This document shows, in pieces, positions 51,826 through 62,129 of a DNA stretch of 64,000 nucleotides (position 1 is its first letter; every line of letters begins with the position of its first letter). Source of the DNA: G032773895 sp965248935 (GTDB lineage: Bacteria; Pseudomonadota; Gammaproteobacteria; Pseudomonadales; Cellvibrionaceae); NCBI GenBank assembly GCA_965248935.1, contig OZ252214.1:1860001-1924000 (forward strand), read 5' to 3'. A program made the position numbers and the translations under genes. The notes beneath the pieces were generated by a model. It had not been told where the DNA came from, made no database searches, and saw only the letters and a list, made by a program, of their open reading frames with translations.

Positions 51826-53661
51826 TTACTGAATATCTTCGCCCAGAAAACCACCGGACTGATGTGCCCACAATCGAGCGTAAATGCCTTTAAGGTCTAT
51901 TAGCTCTTGATGTGTACCTTGCTCAATGATTTTTCCTTCATCCATAACAATTAATCTATCCAGTGCTGCAATGGTGGATAACCTATGCGCAATGGCAATG
52001 ACGGTCTTGCCTTCCATTAGGGTATATAGGTTTTCTTGAATGGCGGCTTCGACTTCCGAGTCCAACGCTGAGGTCGCCTCATCCAGGATTAGAACGGGTG
52101 CGTTTTTTAGCAGTACCCGTGCAATGGCAATTCGCTGACGCTGCCCTCCCGACAGGGTGACACCCCGCTCTCCCACATGTGCCTCATACCCCCGCCTTCC
52201 CGAAGGGTCGGTTAAACCCTGAATAAAATCGTGTGCTTTTGCTTGGCTGGCAACATAGTGCATCTCTTCTTCTGAGGCTTCCGGTTTTCCATACAAAATA
52301 TTGTCCTGGACTGAACGGTGAAGTAATGATGTATCCTGCGTCACCATCGCAATTTGAGCACGAAGGCTTTCCTGTTTTACTTCGGCAATATTCTGACCAT
52401 CAATTGTAATTGAGCCTTTTTCTAAATCATAGAAGCGTAATAGTAAATTAACGAGGGTTGACTTGCCCGCACCCGAACGGCCCACTAACCCGATTTTTTC
52501 TCCAGGGCGAATATTCAATGAAAGGTCCTCAATCACCCCCGCCCCTTTTCCGTAGTGGAAGCTGATGTGATTAAACTGAATATTCCCCGTCGCCATTTTA
52601 AGCTCTACTGCATTGGGTTTGTCTTCCACATCTTTTGAAACAGAGAGTGTATTCATGCCATCCGTCGCTGTACCAATGCTTTCAAATAGCCCGGAGATTT
52701 CCCACATAACCCACTGAGAAATACCGTAAAGCCTCAGCACCAAAGCGAGAGCGGCGGCTATTGCGCCAGTGGATATAAAACCAACCATCCATAACCAAAT
52801 AGAGAGGCTGGTCACCGAAAAAATAAGCAGCACATTAGAGAGCCATACCGCCACATCTAATTGGGTTGCAAGGCGCATTTGCGGGTGAACGGTATCGAGA
52901 AATTCTTGCATTCCCTGCTTGGCATAGGTCTCTTCGCGTTTGGAGTGAGAAAAGAGTTTTACGGTTGGCATATTGGTATAGGTATCGACAATACGGCCTG
53001 TCATTTCCGATCGGGCATTGGCTTGTTTTTCTGCAATAGAGCGCAACCGAGGCAAGAAAAAATAGAGTAAACCGCAGTACACAAAGAACCAAATAATCAA
53101 CGGTACGGCGAGTCGATAATTTAATGAGGCGGAAAGTACCACCACACTGGAAAAGTAGATAAGAATATACAGCAATACATCCAAAAACTTCATGATGCTT
53201 TCACGGACAGCGAGGGATGTTTGCATCACCTTAGTGGCGATGCGACCGGCAAATTCGTTTTGATAAAAGGCAATACTTTGGCCGAGTAAATAACGGTGCG
53301 CCAACCAACGAATACGCATAGGGAAATTGCCCAATAGCGTTTGATGGACAACCAGTGCGCGCATAATTACGGTGACGGGGAGTACCAGTAAAATGATTAG
53401 GCCATAACGGATGAAAAGCCCTCTATGTTGGGAAAGGAGTTCTGAAGGCGAGCTTTCATTGAGTATGTCGATAATCTCTCCGATAAAGCCGAATAACGAG
53501 ACTTCGAGCATGGCGACTAGCCCAGTGAGAACTGACATAATAATCAAGTATCGACCGGCACCAGAGGCGTAGTGTTTAAGAAACGCAAATAGAGAGCTTG
53601 GAGGGGGCACTGGAGCTGTATCCGGGAAGGGCCGGAGTAATCGCTCAAAAATAGAAAACAT
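51826..53661 (-). CDS. ABC exporter, fused permease and ATPase
   Basis: About 611 residues from the ATG at 53661; a TTG at 53682 is the alternative. Six membrane spans (about 35-320) precede an ATPase domain with Walker A GRSGAGKST, signature LSGGQRQRIAIARVLL and Walker B VLILDEATSALD, then the H-loop AHRLST. This is the half-transporter layout of the MsbA/multidrug exporter group, which works as a homodimer in the inner membrane. The substrate cannot be told. It diverges from yjbQ. Confidence 0.9.
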   Translation of the reverse strand: MFSIFERLLRPFPDTAPVPPPSSLFAFLKHYASGAGRYLIIMSVLTGLVAMLEVSLFGFIGEIIDILNESSPSELLSQHRGLFIRYGLIILLVLPVTVIMRALVVHQTLLGNFPMRIRWLAHRYLLGQSIAFYQNEFAGRIATKVMQTSLAVRESIMKFLDVLLYILIYFSSVVVLSASLNYRLAVPLIIWFFVYCGLLYFFLPRLRSIAEKQANARSEMTGRIVDTYTNMPTVKLFSHSKREETYAKQGMQEFLDTVHPQMRLATQLDVAVWLSNVLLIFSVTSLSIWLWMVGFISTGAIAAALALVLRLYGISQWVMWEISGLFESIGTATDGMNTLSVSKDVEDKPNAVELKMATGNIQFNHISFHYGKGAGVIEDLSLNIRPGEKIGLVGRSGAGKSTLVNLLLRFYDLEKGSITIDGQNIAEVKQESLRAQIAMVTQDTSLLHRSVQDNILYGKPEASEEEMHYVASQAKAHDFIQGLTDPSGRRGYEAHVGERGVTLSGGQRQRIAIARVLLKNAPVLILDEATSALDSEVEAAIQENLYTLMEGKTVIAIAHRLSTIAALDRLIVMDEGKIIEQGTHQELIDLKGIYARLWAHQSGGFLGEDIQ

Positions 53662-53784
53662 TATCTGATAACCCAGTTTCAATGGCGTAATAGAATTTGC
53701 CCATAGAGCGATCAGAATCTCTCGGCGGGAACAGGGCTAGTATGGTACAGAAATTATATTAAATTGTGTGTAAAGGTTGAATTT

Positions 53785-54213
53785 GTGAACGAAATTATTC
53801 AAGTACCCGTGAAGGGGCAGGGCCTATTTGCTTTTACCCAAAAGGTGACCAAAGCGGTGAATAAGTGGGCACAGAGCGGTGAAGGTAGAGTCACGCAAGG
53901 CGAGGGGCTATGTACTTTGTTTGTGCAGCATACTTCTGCCAGCCTGCTGATTCAGGAAAACTATGATCCATCCGCACAGCGAGACCTGGAAAACTGGATA
54001 AACCGCCTAGTCCCGGAGAATGACCCGCTTTATACCCACACGTTAGAAGGGCCGGATGATATGCCTGCACATATCAAGTCCGCACTAACAGCAACGAGCC
54101 TGTCTATCCCCATTATTAATGGGGATTTAGCCTTGGGGACATGGCAAGGGATATATCTATGGGAACATCGACATCATGAGGGTCATCGTCGCGTAGTGCT
54201 TTATGTTCGTTAA
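53785..54213 (+). CDS. yjbQ: YjbQ/UPF0047 family protein
   Basis: 142 residues from GTG at 53785 (AAAGG 9 nt upstream; a TTG at 53764 is in frame). LCTLFVQHTSASLLIQENYD and DMPAHIKSALTATSLSIPI with ALGTWQGIYLWEHR are the UPF0047/YjbQ signatures; the conserved His and Asp residues form a metal-like pocket. Some members have weak thiamin phosphate synthase activity, but the true role is unsettled. Its 3' end overlaps the convergent gene at 54116 by 98 nt. Confidence 0.92.
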   Translation: MNEIIQVPVKGQGLFAFTQKVTKAVNKWAQSGEGRVTQGEGLCTLFVQHTSASLLIQENYDPSAQRDLENWINRLVPENDPLYTHTLEGPDDMPAHIKSALTATSLSIPIINGDLALGTWQGIYLWEHRHHEGHRRVVLYVR

Positions 54214-54610
54214 GCAAACATCTGGAGACTTTTATGCCAAGCCATTCTTCCGCGTCTTCTAGTGTATGGAATATTTTTGTTTCCCAAGGTAGCTTTTCCG
54301 CCAGTAAGTTGTACCAAGCAGCAAGCGCATTGCCATTATTATCGCGTTTTACAATAGTGACGCATTTTGCTTTAGGACAGGTCTTTGATATGGAAGAAAG
54401 ATAGGCAACCAGCTCTTTCACTTCATCAGCAGAGATAAAAGAGAGGGTCGATAGCGTCCAGTCGCCAATAATGTAAAGAACATCATCCAGGCGAGGGTCA
54501 CCACTTTTACTGAGCGCAGTCTGCAACAACTCCTCACCCGTTACTATATTTGAGTACAGAGTGTAAAGTAAGTGCGGGGTTGACCAATCATCTTGTATTG
54601 CCACTTTCAT
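54116..54610 (-). CDS. Cytoplasmic protein of unknown function, possibly SpoIIAA/STAS-like
   Basis: 164 residues. VLYIIGDWTLSTLSF, LVAYLSSISKTCPKAK and IFHTLEDAEEWLG resemble the small alpha/beta SpoIIAA/STAS-like fold, where the last motif is a common C-terminal helix. The final 33 codons overlap the 3' end of yjbQ on the opposite strand by 98 nt, which is long for a convergent pair; the C-terminal tail is low in predicted structure. The start ATG has a weak upstream site. Role unknown. Confidence 0.65.
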   Translation of the reverse strand: MKVAIQDDWSTPHLLYTLYSNIVTGEELLQTALSKSGDPRLDDVLYIIGDWTLSTLSFISADEVKELVAYLSSISKTCPKAKCVTIVKRDNNGNALAAWYNLLAEKLPWETKIFHTLEDAEEWLGIKVSRCLLNEHKALRDDDPHDVDVPIDISLAMSPRLNPH

Positions 54611-54974
54611 TCAGCTCTTATTTTCCATCTAAACACTACCCGAAAATTAAAATCACCTTTGAAAGTGCGGACTTTATCGAGCAGGTAATTTTCAATATAG
54701 CGTATATAAAAGAAGTACGATGAATCTAATGATAAATTCGAAAGAGGAATTAGACCCTTATTGCATTAAGTCCAAGGTAGAAAAGCAATCCAGTTATAGA
54801 AGCTGATTCTGGTAACCTTTTACGTAAAAAAATACCAATAAGCGATATTTTAAAGTTACAAAATAACCCTTATATTCGTTTTCAAGCAAATAATCTTCTC
54901 GTTATTCCAAGGTTATAGCACCAAATCAAGCTTCACTTGCAAGCCAAGACAGAACGGGAAATAAAGTAAGTTCC
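54611..54974. other. Intergenic region
   Basis: Low-GC spacer. No gene or confident signal is seen; a 28-codon frame near 54720 is too short to support. Confidence 0.4.
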
Positions 54975-56237
54975 TTACTTTTCGTGTGAACTGCTAGATT
55001 TAGTCTTGAAAGAAAAGGTATCATTAGATACAAGAGGTTTAGCCCAAATACTCATACTTAGAATAAAGCCTAGAGGAAAGTAGAGTAGTATCAAAGCGAA
55101 ACGAAGACCAATAACATCGCCAGTGATGCCAATAATTAAAGGCAGCAGAGCACCACCAAGTATCCCTGAGCAGAGTATTCCAGAAAAGGCCCCATGATGA
55201 TCTTCACGGGAATTCAATGCCAGTGAAAAGATAATAGAGAACATGACTGAAATGAAAAAGCCCATTGCAGGAAATGCAATAAGCGCCATTTGTGTATCAC
55301 CAAATATTGCGCACATTAGAGTCAGCATTGAAGCTAAGGTGAATAACCTTAAAACAAGTTTTGAATCCATCAGTTTTAAAAGTACTAACCCTAAAAGACA
55401 GCCCAGCGACATGCCCCCCCAGAAAAGAGCAACAGCTTTGGCGCCCTCCTTCGCTGGCGATACGCCGTGAATAGAAGATAAATATTCGGACATCCATTTA
55501 GCGATGGATTGCTCTACTCCCACGTAACATGCAATACCTAAAAAAAAGAGCAATACATTGGGCTCTTTAATGAGTTTCTTATAGAGCGCAACCGGGTTGG
55601 ACAACTCTCCCTCTTTCTCCTCTAACCGAGGAAAGTCCATGCGCGATAGAATAAGTAGGATAACTGAGAATATTACAGCAAACCCCCAATAGAAAATAAC
55701 CCAGGAAAACCTGACGGGGGTGATGGCCGTCACCCAATTGGCAAAGCCGCTGGCAGGACCTTTTCCAACTTCTGCTAAAAATAAAGAAAATACAATAGGG
55801 CTGACAAATGATGCGAGGCCAAAAACAAATTGCCCCATAACGGAGAAAAAAGCGAAATGTTTTTCTCCTCCCGCCGTTCTCATCAATGGGTTAATAATGA
55901 CCTGTAACATGGCCATACCCATACCGATACAAAATAAAGCAAAAAGAATTCCAAAATAAGAAGGAACAAAAACAAAAAACATCGCCCCCGAAAGATTGAC
56001 AGAAAAAGCAAGTAGCATCGAATTCTTAGAGCCTATTTTCTCTATTAACACACCTGCGGGAATGGAGACTAGACCATAAGCAAGAAAAAAGGAAAAGGGA
56101 ATAAAACCGGCAAGGGTATAGCTGATATTAAAGCCATCTACAATAAACGGCATAAGCGGATCGGTGAAATTGGTTACAAATGAAATAACAAACCAAAGAC
56201 AGAGAATAAAAAATACGACATTTTTATTATTTTTCAT
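54975..56237 (-). CDS. MFS sugar permease, FucP/FHS type
   Basis: 420 residues with 12 membrane spans. The FHS-family pattern is visible: ITPVRFSWVIFYWG, NPLMRTAGGEKHFAFFSVMGQ, the central loop before FLGIACYVGVEQSIAKWMSEYL and FFISVMFSIIFSLAL. Members carry fucose, glucose/galactose or N-acetylglucosamine with protons. The gene diverges from a ROK regulator and is near a GH9 enzyme, so uptake of a product released from a glucan or (amino)chitosan oligosaccharide is likely (inference). Confidence 0.85.
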   Translation of the reverse strand: MKNNKNVVFFILCLWFVISFVTNFTDPLMPFIVDGFNISYTLAGFIPFSFFLAYGLVSIPAGVLIEKIGSKNSMLLAFSVNLSGAMFFVFVPSYFGILFALFCIGMGMAMLQVIINPLMRTAGGEKHFAFFSVMGQFVFGLASFVSPIVFSLFLAEVGKGPASGFANWVTAITPVRFSWVIFYWGFAVIFSVILLILSRMDFPRLEEKEGELSNPVALYKKLIKEPNVLLFFLGIACYVGVEQSIAKWMSEYLSSIHGVSPAKEGAKAVALFWGGMSLGCLLGLVLLKLMDSKLVLRLFTLASMLTLMCAIFGDTQMALIAFPAMGFFISVMFSIIFSLALNSREDHHGAFSGILCSGILGGALLPLIIGITGDVIGLRFALILLYFPLGFILSMSIWAKPLVSNDTFSFKTKSSSSHEK

Positions 56238-57059
56238 AAAAAAAGGGCAAATTGGTTGTTTTTTTTGCTTTAACTACCTGCATCATCTCACCCCCTGCCC
56301 CACCTTAGTGGGTTAATAACCACAAAAAGATAGTCAACTTTGAACCACCTTCCGTATAACGCCTTCCCCCCGCCGAGATCTAACGCAATTTTGTAACCAA
56401 GACTATAAGAAGCTTGCAGAAGCTCTAGGCACGCTGTTTGGTTGTAATAAAAGCACCAATAGCCAAAGTGATATTTCCAAGTTTATATCGGAACCGGAAC
56501 CAAGGCGGCCTGACAAACGGACTCTCCAGGGCACAATTCGTGATTTTCTACAATCATTTCGGTTCCCGTATTAAGCCACCTTGATATAGTCGCCATAACC
56601 ACACCCACACCGAGATCACCGATAACGGTTAACCTGGCTGATAAGCCTAATGCATTTGCCCCCTATATCTTTAAAATATCGCGTCTCATGGGCGATTGAA
56701 GCAGATTTAACCGGCTTTTATGGATATGATTATCCATAGCCGCAAACCAACCTTGTGGTGAAAACTTAATCGATCAAAATGTTCTTGTCAATTAATACAA
56801 TAAATAGATGTATTAAACCTGAGGGGTAAATTCGATGTATTACGTGAATTCGTTATAATTATCCTTAACCTGTCACCTGATTCCACCCTGTATTATGAGA
56901 TAGTAATGCCTCCCAGGAGAGGGCAAGGAAGAGGATGAACCCAATATCCGTTTAGCGGGTGTAGCAATACAGGTTACATTCGAATAAAACTCAATTTTAT
57001 TTAAGAATAAATACTGTTCACTGTTCTATTCCGAATAGCTGAATGAGTAGAGGAAAATC
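56238..57059. other. Divergent region between sugar permease and ROK regulator
   Basis: An 820-bp spacer. About 56380-56573 reads as an ATG-less open frame ending QSFRFPY, possibly a decayed gene. An inverted repeat at 56983-57001 is a candidate ROK operator. Confidence 0.45.
56979..57010. promoter_or_regulatory. Candidate ROK-family operator
   Basis: AATAAAA-CTCAA-TTTTATT (56983-57001) is a perfect 7-5-7 inverted repeat, 59 nt upstream of the ROK gene. AT-rich inverted repeats are typical of NagC/Mlc-type operators, so autoregulation is likely. Confidence 0.45.
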
Positions 57060-58313
57060 ATGGTATCTAGAGGCACTAGCCAGCAATCAAGCGCACCGTA
57101 TAACCGTCGAATTGTATTGGATGTGATTCGCCGGAAAGGTGAAATATCCCGTAAAGAAATTGTTGATTTGGTTTCTCTCAGCCCTCAAACCGTAGCCAAT
57201 ATCACACTAGAACTCGAAACGAGTGGTGTGATTGTTTCCAAGCGCCGCAAAGTCGAAAAGTCTCGTGGGCAACCGCCCATTGCCTTTGCATTAAACCCCG
57301 AAGGGGGAATGTCCATTGGTATCAACCTTGAACCCGGCCACGCATCTGGCTCTATGGTGAACCTAGTGGGGCGAGTCTTAGCCAGCCAGCAGTTAGATGT
57401 GGATACCAACGACCCACACAAATGCTTAGAGGCTATGGTCAATATTATCCAAAGCCTTATGTCCAGTGTTGAATCCGAAGTGAAAGTGTGGGGAGTGGGT
57501 GTATCTTTGCCTGGCCCTTTTGATTCGGAAGAACTCAGCTTTATCGGCCCAACGGCCTTTGAAGGTTGGAAGGACTTGAGCATATTGGATCAACTGCACG
57601 ATAAAACCGGCTTCCATGTTTTTTATAGTGTGGACAGTGTCGCAGGTGCCTTGGGTGAATCACTTTTTGGGGCAGCCAAAAACTTACAGAGCTTCTTCTA
57701 TATGCACTTTGGTGTGGGGATGGGCGGCGTACTTGTCACGGACCATTCGGCATATCAGGGGGCAAATAATAACGCAACTGAATTTGGGCATATCCCCATC
57801 TACCCAAACGGTAAGCCCTGTTACTGTGGCAACAAAGGCTGTTTCGAAAGATACGTATCACTTCATGCGCTGAATGAATACTACGAGCTTCAAGGGTTGG
57901 AAGGGCCTGAACTGAATGAGATTGAATCACTCATTGAGAAAAATGACCCCACCATCATGTCCTGGTGTAAACAAGCCTCTTCTCACCTGCGCAATGCAGT
58001 GTGTATTGTAGAGAATATGCTGGACCCAGAGACTATTATTATTGGCGGTACCGCTCCTCGTATTCTTGCTGAAACCCTAGTCAAAGGCGCTCAGCCCTGG
58101 ATGTATTCGGTTCGAGGCGGGGTTGTTAATAACAAAAAACGCCTAACTTTGGCCCATCACCAAGAAGAGAGTTCCATATTAGGCGCTGCGGTATTGCCAA
58201 TATACGAGATGATGGCTCCGCGTTTGGATGTTCTTCACAACGAAGAGGGCCGGGAACATGAAACAGAGGACCTGCTTGGTAGAAATACGCGCCGCAAAGT
58301 TGGACGCCTATAG
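57060..58313 (+). CDS. ROK-family transcriptional regulator
   Basis: 417 residues. An N-terminal winged helix-turn-helix (IVLDVIRRKGEISRKEIVDL, SPQTVANITLELE) is followed by a ROK sugar-kinase-like domain with GVSLPGPFD, FGVGMGGVLV and the zinc loop CYCGNKGCFE (about 254-263). Such NagC/Mlc-like repressors respond to sugars or sugar phosphates. AGAGGAAA precedes the ATG. It is divergent from the FHS permease and 127 nt upstream of a GH9 gene on the same strand, so it very likely controls both; the effector sugar is unknown. Confidence 0.9.
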   Translation: MVSRGTSQQSSAPYNRRIVLDVIRRKGEISRKEIVDLVSLSPQTVANITLELETSGVIVSKRRKVEKSRGQPPIAFALNPEGGMSIGINLEPGHASGSMVNLVGRVLASQQLDVDTNDPHKCLEAMVNIIQSLMSSVESEVKVWGVGVSLPGPFDSEELSFIGPTAFEGWKDLSILDQLHDKTGFHVFYSVDSVAGALGESLFGAAKNLQSFFYMHFGVGMGGVLVTDHSAYQGANNNATEFGHIPIYPNGKPCYCGNKGCFERYVSLHALNEYYELQGLEGPELNEIESLIEKNDPTIMSWCKQASSHLRNAVCIVENMLDPETIIIGGTAPRILAETLVKGAQPWMYSVRGGVVNNKKRLTLAHHQEESSILGAAVLPIYEMMAPRLDVLHNEEGREHETEDLLGRNTRRKVGRL

Positions 58314-58439
58314 GCGCCATAACCCACAAGTTATCACCAATAACTTCATACCAAAAACATGAAGGGAGATCAGCTATAGTAAAACAACTATAGTTAAAAG
58401 CATGGACCAAGACTCCACATTCATCTTCCAAGAGCTAAT

Positions 58440-60278
58440 ATGAAATTACCCACTTACTTCAGAGTCCTAATATCACTTGGTTGTTTATTGCTAACGTCAT
58501 GTGGTACCGAAACATCAGTAAAAAATGCTCTTCCCGATTCGGTTATTCAATCTGCCAAAATACATATAAATCAGGTTGCTCTGGAAAGATTAGGCCCTAA
58601 ATCAGCCATTGTTGAGTTACCCAGGGGGAGCCTGCTTCGCAATGTTACGGTAGTTAACAATGCAGGAAAACATGTAGTCACTGCACAGGTTCGTGAATCA
58701 GACACCTTCTCCGAGTGGGCAGAGGAAAAAAGCTATTTTCATGTGGATTTTTCGCAGCTCACCACTAGCGGAAACTATCGGTTAAAAATTGTCGGAACCT
58801 CAGGAGAGAGTATTGAAACATCAAACTTTTTGGTCAGCAATAACGCACTATTTATGTCTACCATGCCGAGCGCTCTAAGTTATATTAATAAGAATAGGCA
58901 TACCAGCGAGAGAGACCGGAGTATCCCAGTCATTGATACTGGGGAACTTGTGGATGTGTATGGTGGCTGGAAAGATGCCGGTGGCGATACGGGAAAATAC
59001 CTCTCCCACCTTTCTCACTCAAACTTTTTTACACCTCAGCAAGCGTCTTTTGTCGTTTGGTCTCTCTTGTCTACTTATTCAAATGCCGAAGCCAACCTTT
59101 CAAAACTAGGTATTAGCGATAGCTGGATAAAAGAAGCTTTTTGGGGGACAGACTATTTGCATCGAGTCCTGAGTAAAGAAGGTTTTTTTTACGCAACCGT
59201 TTTTGATAAATGGGGCTATGACCCCAAGCGCTATATCACAGGCTATAAAGGTATTCACGGCGAATATACACCCAACTATCAATCAGCATTTAGAGAGGGG
59301 GGAGGGTTTGCTATAGCCGCATTAGCTAAAGCCTCTAAACTGGCAAAGGATGTAGGTATATCTGGGGAATTTAGTGCAAAGGACTATCTTGCCGATGCAC
59401 AAAGAGCATTCGAGCACTTAAAACATAATAACCTTTCTTATTGTAATGACGGAAAGGAAAACATTATTGATGAGTATACCTCCCTTGTTGCAGCCATAGA
59501 GCTATTTAAAGCAACAGGTGAAAACGATTATTTATCCTATGCAAGAAAGCGCGTGGAACAAATTTTAGCCCGGCATACTTCAAAGGGCTGGTTCGAAACT
59601 GGCGAGGGAACGAGACCTTATTTTCACGCCGTCGAAGCGGGTTTGCCGGTAATAAGCCTTCTTCTGTATCGGCAGATAGAAACCGATACATTGCGTAAAC
59701 AAAAAGCGTTGGATACGGCTATTGCTGCGATGAAACATCAGCTTACATTGGATAGTCAAGTTGCCAACCCATTTAATTACCCCCGTCAAAATTTTAGAAC
59801 CTACGATCACGAGAAAAAGGAATATACCAGCGATGTCTTGTCTGGCTTTTTTATTCCTCATGAAAATGAAACCGGCTACTGGTGGCAGGGAGAGAGCGCT
59901 CGTTTGGCGTCAATAAGTACCGCCGCACACCTAACCACGATGGCAATAGCTCAATCGTCTGGCGGCAAAGACAAAGCGCTCATTGCATCGTTAAAGCGCT
60001 TAACTCAAAACAATTTGGATTGGATTATGGGGCGTAACCCTTATGACCTCTGCATGATGTACGGTTTTGGTGATAAAAATCCAAGTTATTCAAGAAGCGG
60101 TGGCTCTATGGTAAAGGGGGGCATCTCAAATGGATTAACAGGTAAGATGGATGACCCAGAAGGGCGAGGTATTGACTGGATGGCAGGTACATCCAATACC
60201 AACTGGCGTTGGGTTGAGCAGTGGACACCTCATAGTGCTTGGTTTATTTATACTTTAGGCGTTCAAGCAAAAAACTAA
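58440..60278 (+). CDS. Lipoprotein glycoside hydrolase family 9 with N-terminal Ig-like domain
   Basis: 612 residues. A lipobox (LLTSC) anchors it to a membrane, unusual for a cellulase and suited to oligosaccharide trimming in the periplasm. A CelD-type Ig-like domain (about 40-130) precedes the GH9 barrel. The catalytic-base motif is GGWKDAGGD (175-183) with one Gly more than the usual DAGD. The C-terminal acid region is NWRWVEQWTPHSAW (E593). The extra Gly and KYLSHLS also occur, from memory, in GH9 enzymes acting as exo-glucosidases or glucosaminidases. With a ROK regulator and sugar permease it forms a small oligosaccharide-use locus. Substrate: cellodextrin or chitosan oligomer (open). 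Confidence 0.85.
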   Translation: MKLPTYFRVLISLGCLLLTSCGTETSVKNALPDSVIQSAKIHINQVALERLGPKSAIVELPRGSLLRNVTVVNNAGKHVVTAQVRESDTFSEWAEEKSYFHVDFSQLTTSGNYRLKIVGTSGESIETSNFLVSNNALFMSTMPSALSYINKNRHTSERDRSIPVIDTGELVDVYGGWKDAGGDTGKYLSHLSHSNFFTPQQASFVVWSLLSTYSNAEANLSKLGISDSWIKEAFWGTDYLHRVLSKEGFFYATVFDKWGYDPKRYITGYKGIHGEYTPNYQSAFREGGGFAIAALAKASKLAKDVGISGEFSAKDYLADAQRAFEHLKHNNLSYCNDGKENIIDEYTSLVAAIELFKATGENDYLSYARKRVEQILARHTSKGWFETGEGTRPYFHAVEAGLPVISLLLYRQIETDTLRKQKALDTAIAAMKHQLTLDSQVANPFNYPRQNFRTYDHEKKEYTSDVLSGFFIPHENETGYWWQGESARLASISTAAHLTTMAIAQSSGGKDKALIASLKRLTQNNLDWIMGRNPYDLCMMYGFGDKNPSYSRSGGSMVKGGISNGLTGKMDDPEGRGIDWMAGTSNTNWRWVEQWTPHSAWFIYTLGVQAKN

Positions 60279-60413
60279 CACTTAAAACTCACGGGGTAAT
60301 CACAATCACGTCTAAATATACACACAATACACGAGAAGCAAACAAGTAGTGCATTTTTAAGTGTACCAATACACAGGCCATCTCTTCTACTACCGAAACC
60401 AAGTGCCCTAGAT

Positions 60414-61313
60414 TTATTTTTGACCAAGAAACCTATCTATAATTTTTTTATTTTCTTGGTTGGTATAGGCGGGGTTATTGAAAATAAAGAGTCGAATACC
60501 CTTCTGCTTAACATCAAACATCTTACTACCGTAGTACTCCCTAAAGATTTTATCTAGCTTTCCGCTGTTTTTAATCGATGTTACTCCATGATTCACTCGT
60601 TGATACAGCAGCGGTTCACTGGAAGAAACAGCAAGATAAACAAGTAACGGGTAGTACAAATAAAAGTCTGGAGCAATAGTCAGCGAAGGAAACTTATCTT
60701 GATAGCGCTCAAGGTAACCATCTACCTCTAAAACACTCAGAGGAAAGCAATCCACCCTACCACGTTCAACCATAGAGAGCATGTTTTCCATGCCAATGAC
60801 TTTTCGTACCGTAAACCCCCCTTCAACTAAAACATCGGCATCCTGCCAATCCCGCCCCTGCACTAATACAAGCTCCAAAGCTTCAGGTAAGGTTTTGATT
60901 TTGGCGTAACGTTCTAAACTGCTTTTGCGGACGATGCAACTACGAAACCCAAGCATACTCTTAAGGAAAGGGTAATGAATCGTCAAGACTTTACTTTGCT
61001 CAGCTAAGGCTCCACTCCAGTCGGAGGAAAACATGACATTAATCAAATCGCCTCTTTGGGCTTCAATTTTTGACCTTTGGGAACTGAGAAGCATGGATTC
61101 AATTTTGAGAGAATACGTGCCATATTTCTTTTTCGAGGTTTCTAGAGCGGCCATAATGACTGCACTTTGGTAGGGCTGCAAACCTACACTGTGACTTTCT
61201 TTCCAAAACTTGATACCGATACCATCCGCACTCGCAAAAGAGCCATTGGTTAGCAACCAAATACACGCACCAAAAATGCCGAACGATTGTAGTTTTCCGT
61301 ATTTAATAAACAC
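60414..61313 (-). CDS. Periplasmic solute-binding protein (SBP family 3-like)
   Basis: 299 residues. A signal peptide ends near GSFASADG. The mature protein follows the family 3/amino-acid-type bilobal pattern: LVQGRDWQDADVLVEGGFTV, VERGRVDCFPLSV and LDKIFREYYG at the C-terminus. No permease or ATPase gene is adjacent, so it may be a sensor component; a histidine kinase gene diverges from it 816 nt away. The ligand is unknown. The signal peptide and start ATG are well placed. Confidence 0.72.
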   Translation of the reverse strand: MFIKYGKLQSFGIFGACIWLLTNGSFASADGIGIKFWKESHSVGLQPYQSAVIMAALETSKKKYGTYSLKIESMLLSSQRSKIEAQRGDLINVMFSSDWSGALAEQSKVLTIHYPFLKSMLGFRSCIVRKSSLERYAKIKTLPEALELVLVQGRDWQDADVLVEGGFTVRKVIGMENMLSMVERGRVDCFPLSVLEVDGYLERYQDKFPSLTIAPDFYLYYPLLVYLAVSSSEPLLYQRVNHGVTSIKNSGKLDKIFREYYGSKMFDVKQKGIRLFIFNNPAYTNQENKKIIDRFLGQK

Positions 61314-62129
61314 TTTCTTTTCTACAGTTTCCTATATCAACAAGCATTCTTTTTCATTTAACAATTCGCGCACCAATATCACAAAATGCCAAATTTGAAT
61401 CATTCATACATTTGGCTTTTGCTTAGTAGTCCGTTTTTCTAGAGATCCTGAGCAGCCACAAGCAAACATTAACACCGCAGCATCCCTACAAGTAGTTTTC
61501 ATCAACTACTATTCATCAACTACTATAAATAATACTTGGACAAAATTTAATACGTTTACTCTTCATGAAAAAGCGCATGCTACCAGCTCTATCGAATATG
61601 CCAATCCTAAGTATGAGATGATACTATTGATAATCAATGTGTGCATCAAATAATTAAAGGCTGCTAACACTCATAGGGTTATCACCATTACATCTAAAAA
61701 CGCTCTTGTTAAAGCACGAAAAGTATAATTCGGTGGCGCGAAATAACATTAAATACGAACATCTTAGACATGCCCCCCAACTAAAATTAACAGTGCTAGA
61801 CCTATTCTTCCCCTATCACTTTGCTGGTCAGTAATATGAAGAAATTACACAGCACTGCCGACATCCTACCAAGGAAAAATCGGCGACAGAAGCCGATTAT
61901 CCTACTTTTCCCATGAACCACCGACAACAATCTACATTGAAAAAACGTCATCCAAGCTTTGCCCCAAATTGGGCTATAGTTTAATTGGGCGTGAGTACAA
62001 AACAAAGTTATATAAAACGATTATGTGTTAAATAAAAGGCATAAGAAGTGTACTGCCTATGCCTATGCTGTAAACTGTCCGGTATTTCATTGCTCTATAT
62101 AGAACAATTTGGAGATTACTTTTAAATAT
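61314..62129. other. Divergent intergenic region
   Basis: An 816-bp AT-rich spacer. A 67-codon minus-strand frame (61802-62005) lacks support. The last part has a GGAG 13 nt before the kinase ATG. Confidence 0.4.

Noticed and set aside
61802..62005. 67-codon minus-strand frame upstream of the histidine kinase
   Set aside because: No start signal, no motif, biased composition only from local sequence.
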